This document shows, one piece after another, positions 43,689-56,448 of a stretch of DNA of 64,000 bases. The stretch spans positions 1,493,001-1,557,000 of the forward strand of contig JADLSH010000076.1 in the NCBI GenBank assembly GCA_016169945.1, given 5' to 3'. The position numbers were made by a program, and so were the translations under genes. Source of the DNA: Trachythela sp. YZ-2020. Lineage: Eukaryota; Cnidaria; Anthozoa; Malacalcyonacea; Clavulariidae. Position 1 is the stretch's first letter. Each line of letters starts with the position of its first letter. A model generated the notes under the pieces. It ran no database searches, was not told the origin of the DNA, and worked only from the letters and a program-made list of their open reading frames with translations.

Positions 43689-44430
43689 TGGCAGGTAAAA
43701 CCTCTGTCGCAGGCTGCTCGCCTGTTAAGGAAAGAGTTCATCGCAACTGGGAACAAATGAAGCCAGGTATCAAGGCGGACTGCGTAAAAAAGGCAACTGA
43801 AGCATGTCACATTGTTGTGAAGTAATTGCTCCATATGCAGCTGAAGAATTCTTTGAAGCCATCCAACCACCACATGAAGAACCAGTAAGTGGTGAACTCG
43901 TTGCTATGACAACAGCTTATGGAGAGGCACCAACAAGGAAGCTGAAATTGCAGATACTAAGCTTGTACGCTTTCAGTTATACAGCCAAGAAACTGATCCA
44001 TCTTCATGAGCTGTATGAAAATGGAAAATTAAAAAAATGCAAAAAATGTTCCTGGGAATTCCCATAGAGAACCAAAAGCACCACAGAATTCATATCGATA
44101 CTGAAAAATCGGATAATTTTGTTGAATTTATCAACTGACCATACTTTTATCAAGACGTCTTCTTTGGTACATGAAAGCTTAAACTTGATTCCGGTGAGCA
44201 TCTTACCATGCCAAATGTAGTCCGCACGGTTAATGAGATCAACAATGATCTTCCAGTACTTGGGGTCCTGTAAGGAGAAAAACTTCGACTCTCTCAGTAG
44301 ATCAATCCTGGATGTAAGAGAAGCCTCACAAAGAAAATCGTTACAAGGATGTGACAACATCACTTCACACTGCACAGCAGGATTGAATGCATGGAAATAT
44401 CATCCAAGAGCTAGAAAATATTGTTCCTAA
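43689..44430 (+). pseudogene. Cnidarian-type repeated transposon-associated gene fragment
   Basis: MAGKTSVAGCSPVKERVHRN leads through a frame break to VIAPYAAEEFFEAIQPPHEE, PVSGELVAMTTAYGEAPTRK, LQILSLYAFSYTAKKLIHLH and, after breaks, VEFI.PYFYQDV, MPNVVRTVNEINND, FDSLSRSILDVREASQRKSL. I recognise this succession (I/VAP..AEEL, SGELVAL..AY..AP, LQILS.YA, YFYQDV, MPNVVRTV, VREASQRKSL) as a multi-copy gene family of cnidarian genomes without known function; it is not a standard transposase that I can name. Four or more frame breaks and a truncated C-terminus make it a pseudogene. Confidence 0.6.
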
Positions 44431-45456
44431 AGAATGGCCTGATACCAAAAGAGATTTCTCAGAGAAGGGAAGCACAATTTCAAAACAGATTATGTAAAGT
44501 GTGCATGTGTGTGTATGTGTTGGGGGGGGGGGTGAGAGGAGAGAGTTACATGACTCTCAGTAATTGTAACTAACAAGCCTTAAACTTTATATTCTTGAGG
44601 CAAAACAACATAATGAAATCATTGTAATAAAAAAATACAAGAAAATGGAGAAATTACTAAAAGAATCACAGTTCCTGAAAAGGACGACTAAAAAAACGGA
44701 CTTCTTAGATTGGTGTCTTCCGTCTGTCATTCAATGCGACTCAGCACTTAATGAAATGGCAAAAATGTACATTAATAGACAAGGATCTTGGCCTAAGCAA
44801 ATATCATATCCCAGTATACAGAGATCAAATGTCATGGCAAAAACATGAAGGAGAAGTCTCAAAGGTTTGGAATGCATTATAACTTTCCATCCGAAATTGC
44901 CTTTCCTCTTGTAATCTGGTAATCCTTGTGCTCAGTTTGGAACCTTTCATTAGCAATATAACATTACCATTGATGCTGAATTCTGGTGACTCTTCTTTCT
45001 TGCTTTGGTCATCTTGTAATCCTTGTGCCCACTTTCGAACTTTTCATTAATATTACTATTGATACTCAATTTAACTTACTATAAATAGATTCTGGTGAAT
45101 TATATATGTATATATATATGGCTGTTCTCCTTCACGTTTTCAACTCAAAATCTCCTCCTTAACCGCCACCTAGTTGCTTATTATAGATATTTAATAACTG
45201 AAATACCTTCCTTGAACACCACCTGGTTGCTGATTATAGACATTTAATAACTGAAATACCTTCCTTGTACACCACCTGGTTGCTGATTATACTGTGAAGC
45301 TACCACAGGTTCCACCCTCACTTTCGATCTTACAGGATATATGTAATATATCAAATAGGAAATAATTACAATACCTTAAACATTTGTCTCCATATTTCTA
45401 TACCTCAAATACCATTTCCTTGTCTTAAACATAGAAGTAATACCATGAAACTCTAC
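44431..45456. other. Non-coding region with local repeats
   Basis: Contains a (TG)n/G-run stretch at 44,503-44,540 and a directly repeated 60-bp unit TTGCTGATTATA...GAAATACCTTCCTTG at about 45,173, 45,228 and 45,280. A plus-strand frame at 44,645-44,848 is not recognised. Confidence 0.55.
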
Positions 45457-46010
45457 CTACTGTAATCTATGAGATAAGTAGCTTTTAATCCAATCAAGAG
45501 CCAATCCTCGAATACCATAGTGCTCAAGTTTATTATTAATTCCAACAGTATGCTTATTAGCATCAAGACCTGTAGAAATTTGATCATAAAGATTTATAAG
45601 TGCATGAGAGGTTGAGTGATTTTTCCTAAAACCAAATTGGTTTCTAAATAAAATCCCATTCATATTTATATAGTTCATAAGCCGGTTATGCACAACTTTT
45701 CCCAAGATTTTGGAAAAAACTAGTAATACCGATATTGGCTTATAATTTGAGAACAGACTATTATCACCGGATTTAAATATTGGTACTATCAGCGCAATTT
45801 TTAACTGATCTGGAACAATGCCATTTTCAATAGACAAATTGAGGATTTCACACAATGGTTTAGAAATAAGGTCAACAGAATTTTTCACTGTCCACATGGG
45901 AATTTTGTCATGTCCTGCAGCAGAATCAGGATGAAGCAGACTATTTCATTAATTTCCAACTCGGAAACCGAGTCAAGAAAGATAGAGTTTACAAAATTTG
46001 CACAAAGATA
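45457..46010 (-). pseudogene. LINE reverse transcriptase fragment with internal deletion
   Basis: Minus-strand translation gives SAAGHDKIP in one frame, then WTVKNSVDLISKPLCEILNL, KIALIVPIFKSGDNSLFSNY, KPISVLLVFSKILGKVVHNR, FRNQFGFRKNHSTSHALINL, YDQISTGLDANKHTVGI and directly NKLEHYGIRGLALDWIKSYL. The expected segment with the first catalytic aspartate (L.L.KAFDT) between HTVGI and NKLEHYG is missing. This is the N-terminal half of an APE-type LINE RT, truncated on both sides. Confidence 0.85.
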
Positions 46011-46114
46011 GGAAGATATGCACGATTTATTTTTGCTCATAAATTTTGCAAGTGTTCCAGCTACAGAGAAGCGTGCATCTTAAAAGCTTTCTTTACAAGT
46101 TTAATCGTCGTTAA

Positions 46115-49100
46115 ATGGCTAATTTTACAACCGAGACTGATACTGCCTGTGTCAACATTGCATCAACAAAGCCTACAACAAAGATGAATAAACACAAGGT
46201 ATGTAGAACTTGAATTTAGAGATGAGATTGTTGGGTATTTATATATAGTTGTGTCAAACAGATGACAGTCAGGACACTTCGCATTTTATTTTCTCTCGTA
46301 TTTTGAATGCCAAGGAGAAAGATAATTTACTAGCAGTATTAACATGGTTAGTTTATTAAAAAATGTTCTTGGTATGTCATAAAAATAGTTCCTTTGCAAT
46401 ATGTTCTCGAGTTCCTGAAGTCAGGATGCCAGATGCCTGCACACTTAGAAAATTTGGAGAAGACCACAAAGAGAAAAACCTTCCATGCGCTTTCAGAATT
46501 CTCAAGAAACTTTGTGTATGAAGGTATGGTATTGGCAAGGCATTACCTTATTAATTTACTTGGCTTTGGGTGGATCTGCAATTTCTTTTATTCTTACTGG
46601 ATTTACTGGAAATATATTGCTTGGTATCATTGTGACCAGAGCCAAATTTCCTTGTCAAAGATTTGCAATGGATTATCTATGATTTATTTTATACTTACTG
46701 GATATTGTTGCTTGGTATCATTAATTGGAAAGAGAATTCCAACTTATTGAAAGCTACAGTATATTAAAGCTGTAAGTTACACGACAGAGTGAGAGACTGT
46801 AATATCTCAATGATCTGTTTACACTTAACATTGCGACTATTGAGCCAAGACCTGCAGACTACCTCTTAAATGTTTACCTACACCATGTAAACTAGAAGAG
46901 TTATGGTATCCCTGCTAAAGCATCACAACACTGCCTGCCTGTAAACACCACATAGTTTCTCGACTCTTTTGTCTATAGTCTAGGACCTGTAAAGGAGTTT
47001 GTATGCATTTCATTTAGGACAGATTATCTCAACTGTTTTAGGGTAAAATGACCATGGCGGTCAACATGGCATATGTGAATCCGGCGAATGTCCTGAAAAT
47101 GACCACGCCCAGAAACGGCACTGTCGGCATAGCTCTAAATCCTGAACCGCCAAAGCTACAGCCTTTCTGTATTGCTTATAGTGTTTAGAATGGTTGCTTT
47201 TATGGGTGGTCACTGGAGGGTGAAATTTGTCTAGGTATCATATTTTACAAGAAAATGACTATGCACCATCCCAGGTCAACTGCTAATTATGCATCAAATT
47301 ACTCATTCACCTGGCAAAGTCTATGTTTTCTTATTTCCCAAACATTTTTGTCATAGGATGAAAAAATATGCTTATTTTAATATAATTATTATAAATTTCA
47401 TAAGGAATGATATTGTTTTGTTGAGATATAACACATTTCATTTCACTTAACACGATTTCAGCCATATTTTGCCGATTTGTTTGCTTTATCGCCGAGCCTC
47501 GCAAGTATCATCCAAATGTTCTACTTTAACACAATGCTAGTTGACTAAAGAATAATTCAACCAAGTTTCGTCGGGTTTTGGAGTAGTGCCATGTATTTTA
47601 TATTCGATTTTGTGTCCTTCGACATTTCCTCAATTATGTAGCCATTGCAATGTCTCGCAGCTTCTCTGCCCGATAAATGCCACTTCTTCGTACACATCTG
47701 TATTCATATTACAGTATCCAAAAATAATTGATTGTAGAATAGTCCCAATCGAACATTACTCCCATTACTCCCATTTGGGAGTGAAACCTTCCCTCGTTCA
47801 TCAAGAACGAGAATCTAAAACAAAAGGTTCAAAATAATTTGAAAGTCTCGCGCAATCTTCACGAAAACCGCAACATTACAGGGGCAACATTTTCACGAAT
47901 ATGTTTGTTCGCGATCACAGCAACCCAAACTCCCAAAGTAAAGTTCGTGTGTTTAACTGTTTATATGTTTTATGACAAAATAAACAAATATTCGCGTAAT
48001 TTTGTATTTTTCTGGTTTCCTTTAGCTATAAAAAAGAAACCAGAGATTTACGCAATCTTTTGCACCACCAAATGTATTCGTGAAAATGTTTCCCCTGTAA
48101 TGTTGCCCACGAGGAGTTTTCGACTTTCAAATTATTTTGAACCTTTGTTTTAGATTCTCGTTCTTGATGAACGAGGAATTCACTCCCAAATGGGAGTAAT
48201 GGTTCGATTGGGACTATTCTACAATCAATTATTTTTGGATACTGTAATATAAATACAGATGTGTGCATTTATCGAAATGTCGAAGGACACAAAATCGAAT
48301 ATAAAATACATGGCACTACTCCAAAAAACTTGGTTGAATTATTCTTTAGTCAACTAGCATTGTGTTAAAGTAGAACATTTGGATGATACAAGCAAACAAA
48401 TCGGCAAAATATGGCTGAAATCGTGTTCTTGAAATGAAATGTGTTATATCTCAACAAAACAATATCATTCCTTATGAAATTTATAATAATTATATTAAAA
48501 TAAGCATATTTTTTCATCCTATGACAAAAATGTTTGGGAAATAAGAAAACATAGACTTTGCCAGGTGAATGAGTAATTTGATGCATAATTAGCAGTTGAC
48601 CTGGGATGGTGCTTGTAAAATATGATACCTAGACAAATTTCACCCTCCAGTGACCAAAAGCAACCATTCTAAACACTATAAGCAATTCAAAAGGCTGTAG
48701 CTTTGGCGGTTCAGGATTTAGAGCTATGCCGAACATATGCCATGTTGACCGCCATGGTCATTTTACCCTAAAACAGTTGAGATAATCTGTCCTAAATGAA
48801 ATGCATACAAACTCCTTTACAGGTCCTAGACTACTAGGGAATGTGAGCTCTTTTGGTGTGATTCCCCTGGTTAGGGAAAACACATTTAATTAAAAATAAA
48901 TCTAGGGAACCATTCAGCTATTGTTTTAACATTTGTCTAAGCCATCGACTTAGCCAATCAAGAAGTTGAAAGCCCGCTCAATGAAAAATACAATCAAGGC
49001 ACTAATTATAATACTAATTTTAGAATTAAATAACAGTCTTTATTACATTGGTCAACATGGGAAGAAAGGTGAAAAACGGTCAGTACCAAAGAAAGCAAAG

Positions 49101-50735
49101 GTGCTATTCAACAGGGATGAGGTTAGTATAATATATATTATGCAATGAAAGTATCATGTTCATGAAAATGTAAATTACCCCTGTAAATTCATCACTTATA
49201 TATAACATTCATAATTGTGAACATTTATATGATTAATTGTGTTATAGATTGATTGTGTACTTAACGATATTCATGGCAATGGGACGGCAGGGGGCACATC
49301 CGTGAGAAGCGCACTCAGGCAAACATCTCAGAACGCTTCTATTGGAGATCAATCACAGAAGATGTAAAGGAGTTTGTAAGTGTGCAATACCGGCCCTTGT
49401 GTGTGTCTCTGTGATAACATTATCCATAAAATAGTACACTTCTGAACATAGTTTTCATTTTAGATTGCAACTTGTCCTCAGTGTCAGAAGGTCCAGAAGA
49501 TCAAGACGATGGAGCCTGAATTGAAGCCAATTTATGTATGTCTCATACTAATATTATTGCATTGCATTGACTAAAAACAAATATCCTCACATACAGTGTA
49601 TGGTATCCACAGATGATTAATTCAGACTATTTACTTTTGCTTACAGGCCAAGCAACCCTGGGAACTTGTTGGTATTGACCTGATTTTCGAAGTGGGTTGA
49701 GGCTGAGCCTATAAAGTCAAAATCAGCAGAATGTGTTTATCAAGGCTTGGTGAAGTGGATTCACCGCTGGGGTGCCCCACTTAAGATTCTGAATGACCAA
49801 GGGAAAGAGTTCTGTTATAAAGTATATACACTTGTTTGAAATTGCTATGTAGCAGGACTTATGTTCACTTTATGTGACAAAGCTTCTCATTAAACATTAT
49901 GATTACACATATTAGAAATTGGGGGTTCCTTAGTGATTAAATGTATCCATAAACCTTACTATTTAAAATATCTCTTTCAGATGCTGAAAGATTTGATATC
50001 CCAAAAGTTAAGCATTTGTCATCTTGTCACTGCTGCATATCATCTCCAAACAAATGGTAAAGATGAGCGAACCAATGGTACCCTCAAACGTCATCTATCA
50101 AAGGTATGTTCTAGATTAATGTATATTTTAAATTGTAGCATGTTTAAATGCTTTGCTATAATCAGGCATTTGGCACCCCCCCAGAAAATAAATGATAATT
50201 GGCTTAAATAACAGTAGTGATGTAGTATGATTGAAACATAGTTTTGGATTTTGCTTGCACCCTCTCCTATAAAGAATCAACCAAACATACCCCATATGAA
50301 GTTATGCATATAAGAAAGCCACGATTCCCATCTGAACTGCCAGAAGAAGAATACCTCACCCCAATAAGCCTGGAATAACCCACCCCTAATGAAGTGGCTG
50401 ACTATGTGAAAAACAAACAGGAACAGCTCATGATAGTGGAAGCCAAGGTATATTTTCAGTGTGGGTTGTGATATGTATTACTAAAGAAATGGTGTACATT
50501 ATGTAATATTTCTCAATACTGTGTGTACCACTGACAGCTATCCCAAATAAGCTGTCATGAAGGCTAACCCGAAGAAGCTTGGAGGCTGAAAGGGTGACCG
50601 CATGACACCTGATTGGCTTAGTGGCTATGTTGTCGAAAAATAATGACAGATCAACATGCTGTGCTGTGCAATGTCAAGACCAATAAGATTTTGAAAAGTT
50701 TCAGCCTTTACAGATCAGCCAAATCTAAGTACAGA
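46115..50735 (+). pseudogene. Intron-containing gypsy-integrase-like gene (GIN1/KRBA2/Ginger type)
   Basis: Exons with GT-AG borders: 46,115-46,198, 46,389-46,523, 49,037-49,121, 49,248-49,375, 49,464-49,535, 49,647-49,821, 49,981-50,103, 50,242-50,447 and 50,538-~50,735. Pieces in order: LENLEKTTKRKTFHALSEFS; LYYIGQHGKKGEKRSVPKKA; IDCVLNDIHGNGTAGGH and ISERFYWRSITEDVKEF with CPQCQKVQ (H2C2 zinc module); AKQPWELVGIDLI (first Asp); SKWVEAEPIKSKSAE, LKILNDQGKEFCYK (second Asp); AAYHLQTNGKDERTNGTLKR (Glu); TPYEVMHIRKPRFPSELPEE; TPDWLSGYVVEK. Genes like this derive from gypsy integrases or Ginger transposons. A deletion with frameshift after GIDLI removes part of the core, and more frameshifts and stops occur. 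A foldback element sits in the second intron. Confidence 0.75.
46978..48831. mobile_element. Foldback element copy 2 (1,854 bp, TA duplication)
   Basis: Almost the whole element is one inverted repeat: 46,978-~47,900 pairs with ~48,075-48,831, differing by small indels and an extra stretch of about 87 bp in the left arm (about 47,625-47,690). Termini read GTCTAGGACCTGTAAAGGAG on both ends and TA flanks both (46,976-46,977 and 48,832-48,833). The central 170 bp contain a smaller hairpin (TTTGTATTTTTCTGGTTTCC/AAACCAGAGATTTACG type). It encodes nothing. It lies within an intron of the integrase-like gene. Confidence 0.85.
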
Positions 50736-51237
50736 TGCCTGTCTATGGGCTACATACTGTTTTAATTAGTCTATACAGTATAACCAGAATATTCATCAAA
50801 CTTGATTTTGCATAGGTGTTGGATAAAGATTTACAACAACGAATCTACATTGACCCCCTCAAAACCACTGATGGATCATATTAACAAATTAAGGTATTGT
50901 AATAAGGTATTTTACATCAAATGTAAAAACCATTACCAAAATTTTAGTTCCCATAGTTGGGATACCAGAATGAATATTTGGATACCAGATTCAAAATCCT
51001 GGTATTTTTCTTGGATAATACTAAACATTTTCATACCATAATATTAAACCTTGGGGATAGGGTGCAGCATAGTCAAATAATGTAATTTTTTTGTTATAGT
51101 GGACATTTTTGCAGGTGTCTTCAAAATCATTTTTGTTAATGTGGTCAATTTTTCCATGCAAACTGCATTGGTGTGGACTTTGCAACTGCCCTTGCAGAAA
51201 ACTTTTATTGTAATGGCAATATTAGTTATTATAAAGT
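50736..51237. other. Non-coding region
   Basis: No gene recognised; includes tandem ATACCAGAATGAATATTTGG / ATACCAGATTCAAAATCCTGG motifs near 50,960-51,003. Confidence 0.45.
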
Positions 51238-51414
51238 GAATTGTGGTTCACAAAATGTCAGAGAGTGCTCAATTAAATATCATAAAGATAGAGCAAATAT
51301 AACAAGGTTACAGGAACTTCCTGTGTTATGTTTGCTTGAAGATTCTATTTTATATTTATCTCTATCTTCACGATATTGAACACTCTCTGACTTTTCGGTG
51401 AACCACACAATTCC
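51238..51414. repeat. Foldback MITE, about 75-bp arms (177 bp)
   Basis: GAATTGTGGTTCACAAAATG (51,238) pairs with the end ...GTGAACCACACAATTCC (51,414). The arms also share GTCAGAGAGTGCTCAAT and AAGATAGAG, and meet at a palindromic ACAGGAACTTCCTGTG centre. No duplication was identified. Confidence 0.75.
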
Positions 51415-53064
51415 ATGAGGTACTAGAAATACATGCATGCAGCAACTACTCGCCACAGCTAAACATTTCTAAGCATTACGTTACAAAATCTGCATGCAAA
51501 GGATGATTTGTTCAAAACCAGAATAGACTTAGTCAGAATGCGATTGTGAAGGGGTAAAAAGAGACTACGAGAGCTAGGGTTTTTTAATTGGTTAACTGGA
51601 AAATATGGCAGTTGCACCACTACTACTGGAAATGGCATTAGGTAAATTAGTGGCCTACGGACCGAGTCTGTTTATATCTGGGTTTGGCGGGGAAAACGAT
51701 ATTGAATCCTCCCCCCCTCCTCCAAAGGATATGACCATTTAAATGGAGTACTTGACGTAAATACTAAGTGTTTCCTTTCATCTCAAATGTGCCATAACAA
51801 TTTTAATCATATTACTGTAATAGTTTGGAAGGAAAACAAAGGAAAACTGGAAGAAAATTTAATTATATAAAGGAATTTTAAGGATTTTTGCAAGGATAAA
51901 CAATGGAAATTTGTTTCAAACTGTGGAAGCACTGTAGTCATGGCAACACGATCAGTAAGAAAATCTCTTTTACAGTTTTTTGGGTACAAATTACACTACA
52001 AAACCGGCAATGTAGTTAAAATATAAATCGTAAAGTTCATAAAACAAAACTGCATTTACCTGTAAATTCCTTTTTGAAATGAAATCTTGCGGTTGAAAGT
52101 ATATACAATTCTCTTGTAAATATGGTTCCGCTTTCCTTTTAATTATAGCTTTTTGTAACATAAAATATAGGATACTTAAACTGGAATTAAACGAGACTGA
52201 CTATTTATATAAAGCAAAGTTTTTAAAACAACAATGATAATATGCCATGAACAAATACATCAACAATTATAACAAACTCACCTTATATTTTACTTTTCTT
52301 GCTCATATATCTCTTCTTATCCTTTTATATAAAGCAAAAGCGATAAAATACAGCTCCTATTTATAAAGTCCTTACAAGCGATTTTGAAATATTCAGAATT
52401 TCTCATCTTTAAAATCTTTGCTCATTCTGCTCCTGACAATAACAGCCCACGCGATGTCCACGAAAAGTTCACCCATGACACCCATGAAACATAGCCACAC
52501 GCCCACACCAGGAACTTTGGTTTCGCATAGCTTTCCTTTTTTCCCAGGTGTAATAAATAGCCAAGCGAAATTAGCCGGAACGCCGCTTCGCGCCGTTGGC
52601 TCTGGGATTAAATATTGATAAAACCAATTGCTGATCAGCAATTTATATTTTGCACATTTTCGCCTATAACTTCGCAACTAGAAGAGATAGAATACAACAG
52701 TAAACGGGCAATCGGCTTATTTTTTCCTGCTCTTTCAGATTAATGCAAAAACATTTTCGTTGCCAATACCCTTTAATTGTAAATAAGTAAATAACTAACC
52801 TCTGGATGTAAGTATATGTAATATAATGAGGTTGAATATTTCTTTAATTAACTGAATTGGCCTTGTCTTCTTTGTTATTGTTTAAAGTATTAATAAATAC
52901 CATCAGATGTTGGGAAATTAGAGTTGTAATCCCCCTGTAAGCCAATGGAGGTTTGTGAAAGTTGCAAAACTGTAGGGTGATGCCAGGCCCAAACCAACTC
53001 ATAAGGCTTAATGTGGTGATATCTCAAACGTGCGGTGCCAGTGTGGGTAGAGTATAGCAAATAC
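51415..53064. other. Non-coding or unrecognised region
   Basis: Includes a minus-strand frame of 94 residues at 52,393-52,677 (MRSYRRKCAKYKLLISNWFY) and a short plus-strand frame at 51,606-51,740 (MAVAPLLLEMALGKLVAYGP). Neither matches a family I know. Confidence 0.45.
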
Positions 53065-53107
53065 GGCGGTTGACTGTGGTGTAAAACTACCTGAAAAATA
53101 CAATGAG

Positions 53108-53147
53108 AACTTCTACGTTTCAAGCGAAGGCCCTTCGTCTGGAAGTT
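53108..53147 (-). ncRNA. Hammerhead-ribozyme-like motif in Penelope copy 2
   Basis: On the minus strand AACTTC, CAGACGA, AGGGCCTTCGCTT, GAAACGTA and GAAGTT follow one another. The GAAA core is intact and the other core differs from CTGANGA at one base. The outer AACTTC/GAAGTT can pair as stem I, and ACGT could serve as the very short stem III seen in such elements. It sits at the same place as in copy 1. Confidence 0.5.
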
Positions 53148-53851
53148 AGTAGAATGGATCGGGGGGAAAACATGTGCTTTTATAGTGAAATACAAAAGCG
53201 ATCACGTGATAAAAAATAAACCAATCAGATGGATTTAATCAAAACAAACTATAAACAAAATATGGAAATCACATCACAAAATATATTAGCATATAAGTAG
53301 CAGCAAACAAAGATAACAAAGCAAGAAAGACAGAAAACAAGGAACGAAATATTAGATAAGGTGAGATGTAGAGTATCTGCTGATGGCAGGCATAAACAGA
53401 TAGGAGTTAAATGTAAGAGAGGCACTCATTAATGCCGAGAGGATGAATGGTGCCAAGTTGGGAAATGACGCATTTCTTGGCTTTTGCAGCTATCATTGCT
53501 ACCAGAAATGGGACACAGAGCTCGAATTTTCATATCTGAAACACTGTGATTGCCAGTGTTGAAATGTCTGGCAACAGGTTGTTTAGCATCATTGTTTACG
53601 ACAGCACGACGATGCTCACCAAACCTTATCCTTAAATATCTACCAGTTTCACCAATATAGAGCATCCCACATTTACTGCATGAAATACAGTAGATGAGAT
53701 GAGGTGCACATGAAATGGTGCTTAATGGTGTACTTAGATTTTGGTGCCGAAATTGTAGTGGAAGAATCTATATACTTTCAGGTTTTACACAGCTTCACAG
53801 CATTAGGTGACGACAAGTCCTGTGGTAGAGAGCTGTGGACTAGGGTTTCAC

Positions 53852-56448
53852 CAGAGGTTGGACAGCAGGCCGCAAAGCATCATGGGTAATGAGCATATGT
53901 TTCCACATGCGGCCTCATTTATGCGTTGACTGCTGTGAGGTCAACATCTGGCCATAGCAAATTCTGCGAAAATAGACGCTATTGTTACAGAGACTCAATG
54001 CCATCATTATGGATGGGTTTAGTGTTTTGTAATGGAGGTATGACAAGGCTCTTTGAGTCTCTGTGAGGATTTATTTGTGCAGAAAGGCTGCGAGTGATCG
54101 TCTGTATTTGTAATGTACATTGTGCAACTAGTGAGGAGCAGTACAGACAGTTAACTATATATTTATTGGTCAGATTGATTCTGCTGGCATCAAAGGATTC
54201 GACTTTTAATACGTATTTAGTTATTTATTTATCCCAATAGCACATTGTGACTACTGAAAACCCGCATATTGAGGTTGTCAAAGAACTTCTATATACTTTT
54301 TTGCAACAGAAATTACGGGTGAAATGTAGACAAAACAAACTTTACAGTAATATACAGTTCCATTTTTATTGAAAAAACATATCACATGCATATTCTCTAC
54401 ATATATAAAGAAATATTAAAGAAAGCAAATTAACAATACAATGATAGAATTCAACCCAAAATACAAATCTGTAAATAAACAACAAATTTTACTTCTAAAA
54501 TTTTCTTCTAAAACTCAGCACTTATTTTAAACAGTAAAGTCCACTTCTTCGGAAAAAACGAGCAATCACTGCGTCAATTGTGGAAATTCGAGGTGTTCAA
54601 CTTCAAAGATTGTTGACAGAAATGGCATCGGATTAATACAATATGATGACGTACAGCCTACAAAAAAGATCAAAATAACGTTTACCTTACAAAATACTGC
54701 TCACATAGGTAGATCAATAGTTATTGAAATAGCATGGATGCATTCCAGAAAAAAAATTGAATAACAATGACAAAATATTCGATATTTGCGAGTCGAGCGG
54801 GCCATCAGACAACAAAATTGCAGACAGAGCCAGACACTAGCCCAGATATAAAATCTCTAAACAACACACAAATAACTCCTAAATCTCCTAAAATTCATTC
54901 AAAAGCACTTTAACGCTTGCTCTAAAGAATAACGCTCTTTCTATTAACTCTTTCTAAATGGCAGCGTCGAATATCATCAGCCAACGCATGATGATTTTGA
55001 GCACTTGTATCTTTGGCGCCCCTCACCCAAAACGGACGAAAATACCACCAATCGATTCAGCAAACACACCTGTTCTTGACTAAATCCAAACAAATCGCTA
55101 AATACATTGTTTTACAGATCTCCGTGAGTTTTAACACCTTTGTAATCTGATATTTATTATTATCGTAAACTAATTATATATTCAGTACCTTTGGTCGATT
55201 ATAACTTCTGTTTTAAAATCCGTGTGATCTTCGCTAATACACCGTTTTATAGAGCTTTAACAACAGTACATACTGACCAACTTTCAAAGAAACACAATAA
55301 AAATTGACAAAGTTACGGCGAAATTTGAAATGTAGCGTACGGGTCAAACCGGAATTTCAGACAAAAACAACCGGAAAAGGCCCAAACACAAACAAAGACT
55401 GTTGCTATGGTTTTTTAAGTGGCCGGAATGAATTCCCAGGGTACAATACCCTATATAAGATCTTTTTGTCGGGACTGAAGCGCGTGGGCAAACCATATAT
55501 AGTCAAACTACGGCAAGCGCGTGCATGTTGGAAAATTCCCGGTAAATAAAAAAAAATTCAAAATAAATATTTCTAAAAGCCGTATCGAAGGCACGTTTTA
55601 CAGCCGAAAGAAACAGATAAAAAGCTAAATTTCGATCATTATAAGTTTTTCAAGATAGTGAAGATATTAAAAGATATTAAAGATTGTTTGAGTTGAACTG
55701 AAGTATGACTGGAGGTATGTTTGGGATTAAACTTTTAGTATTTTTGATTCTGTAATGTTTAGTCGGCAAAATAGCCCACTGTTAAAAAGCTTATTTTGTA
55801 AGGATTCCAATGGTGTTAATTTCATTGTCAGGGGGTAAATATTTTGCAAAGGAGATCGTACTCAAAGTGCTCTTGCGACAACTTGCGACAACATAATTAA
55901 AATGCGACCGACCAGAAAGAGTTAAAGAAGTTTCAAGATTCATTGGGAAAAACAAGCTTTGGTGGCTCAATATCTTCCTAAACTATTAGATGCCATTTTG
56001 GCAAACGTCGAAATGACTATGATCACTTCGATGCCTAATATCTCGAAAACTGCCAGGGGATCACCGGGATCATTCCAGCAGATTTAAAGTTTATACATTT
56101 GTCTTCATCATTATACAAAAATTACGAAAATCGAACCATGGAAATTCTAGATACTTTAGTTTGAAAATTGTAAACAGACGCGGACTTTAGTCAACACGTC
56201 GCGAAGACAGGACTGACTTCAATCATGAAAACAAACAAAAACACGTTTCATAATTTCTAAAATATCCATCAAAAACTGATCAAGCAAATGCGTTTAAACA
56301 TATAATTCATTGATATTACAAAAAGTTTAAAATATTTTAATAAAATGCAAATGATAAGAAGGGAAACTTCAAAAGTTGGAGATAGTTATTTTTAGAAAGT
56401 GCAAAATCGTATTGAAAATATCATGTGACAGCTGTCCACCCTCCTCTG
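53852..56448. mobile_element. Non-autonomous TIR element (2,597 bp) with 9-bp duplication GGGTTTCAC
   Basis: The ends CAGAGGTTGGACAGC and the complement of GCTGTCCACCCTCCTCTG form short imperfect TIRs. GGGTTTCAC flanks both sides (53,843-53,851 and 56,449-56,457), within the Penelope ETLVH codons. Nine bp suggests a Mutator-like element, whereas the CAGAGG terminus looks hAT-like. No convincing ORF was found inside; the longest frame (55,304-55,549) is unrecognised. Confidence 0.75.

Noticed and set aside
51606..51740. Small ORF MAVAPLLLEMALGKLVAYGP as a microprotein gene
   Set aside because: Only about 45 codons, no conserved motif or context to support translation.
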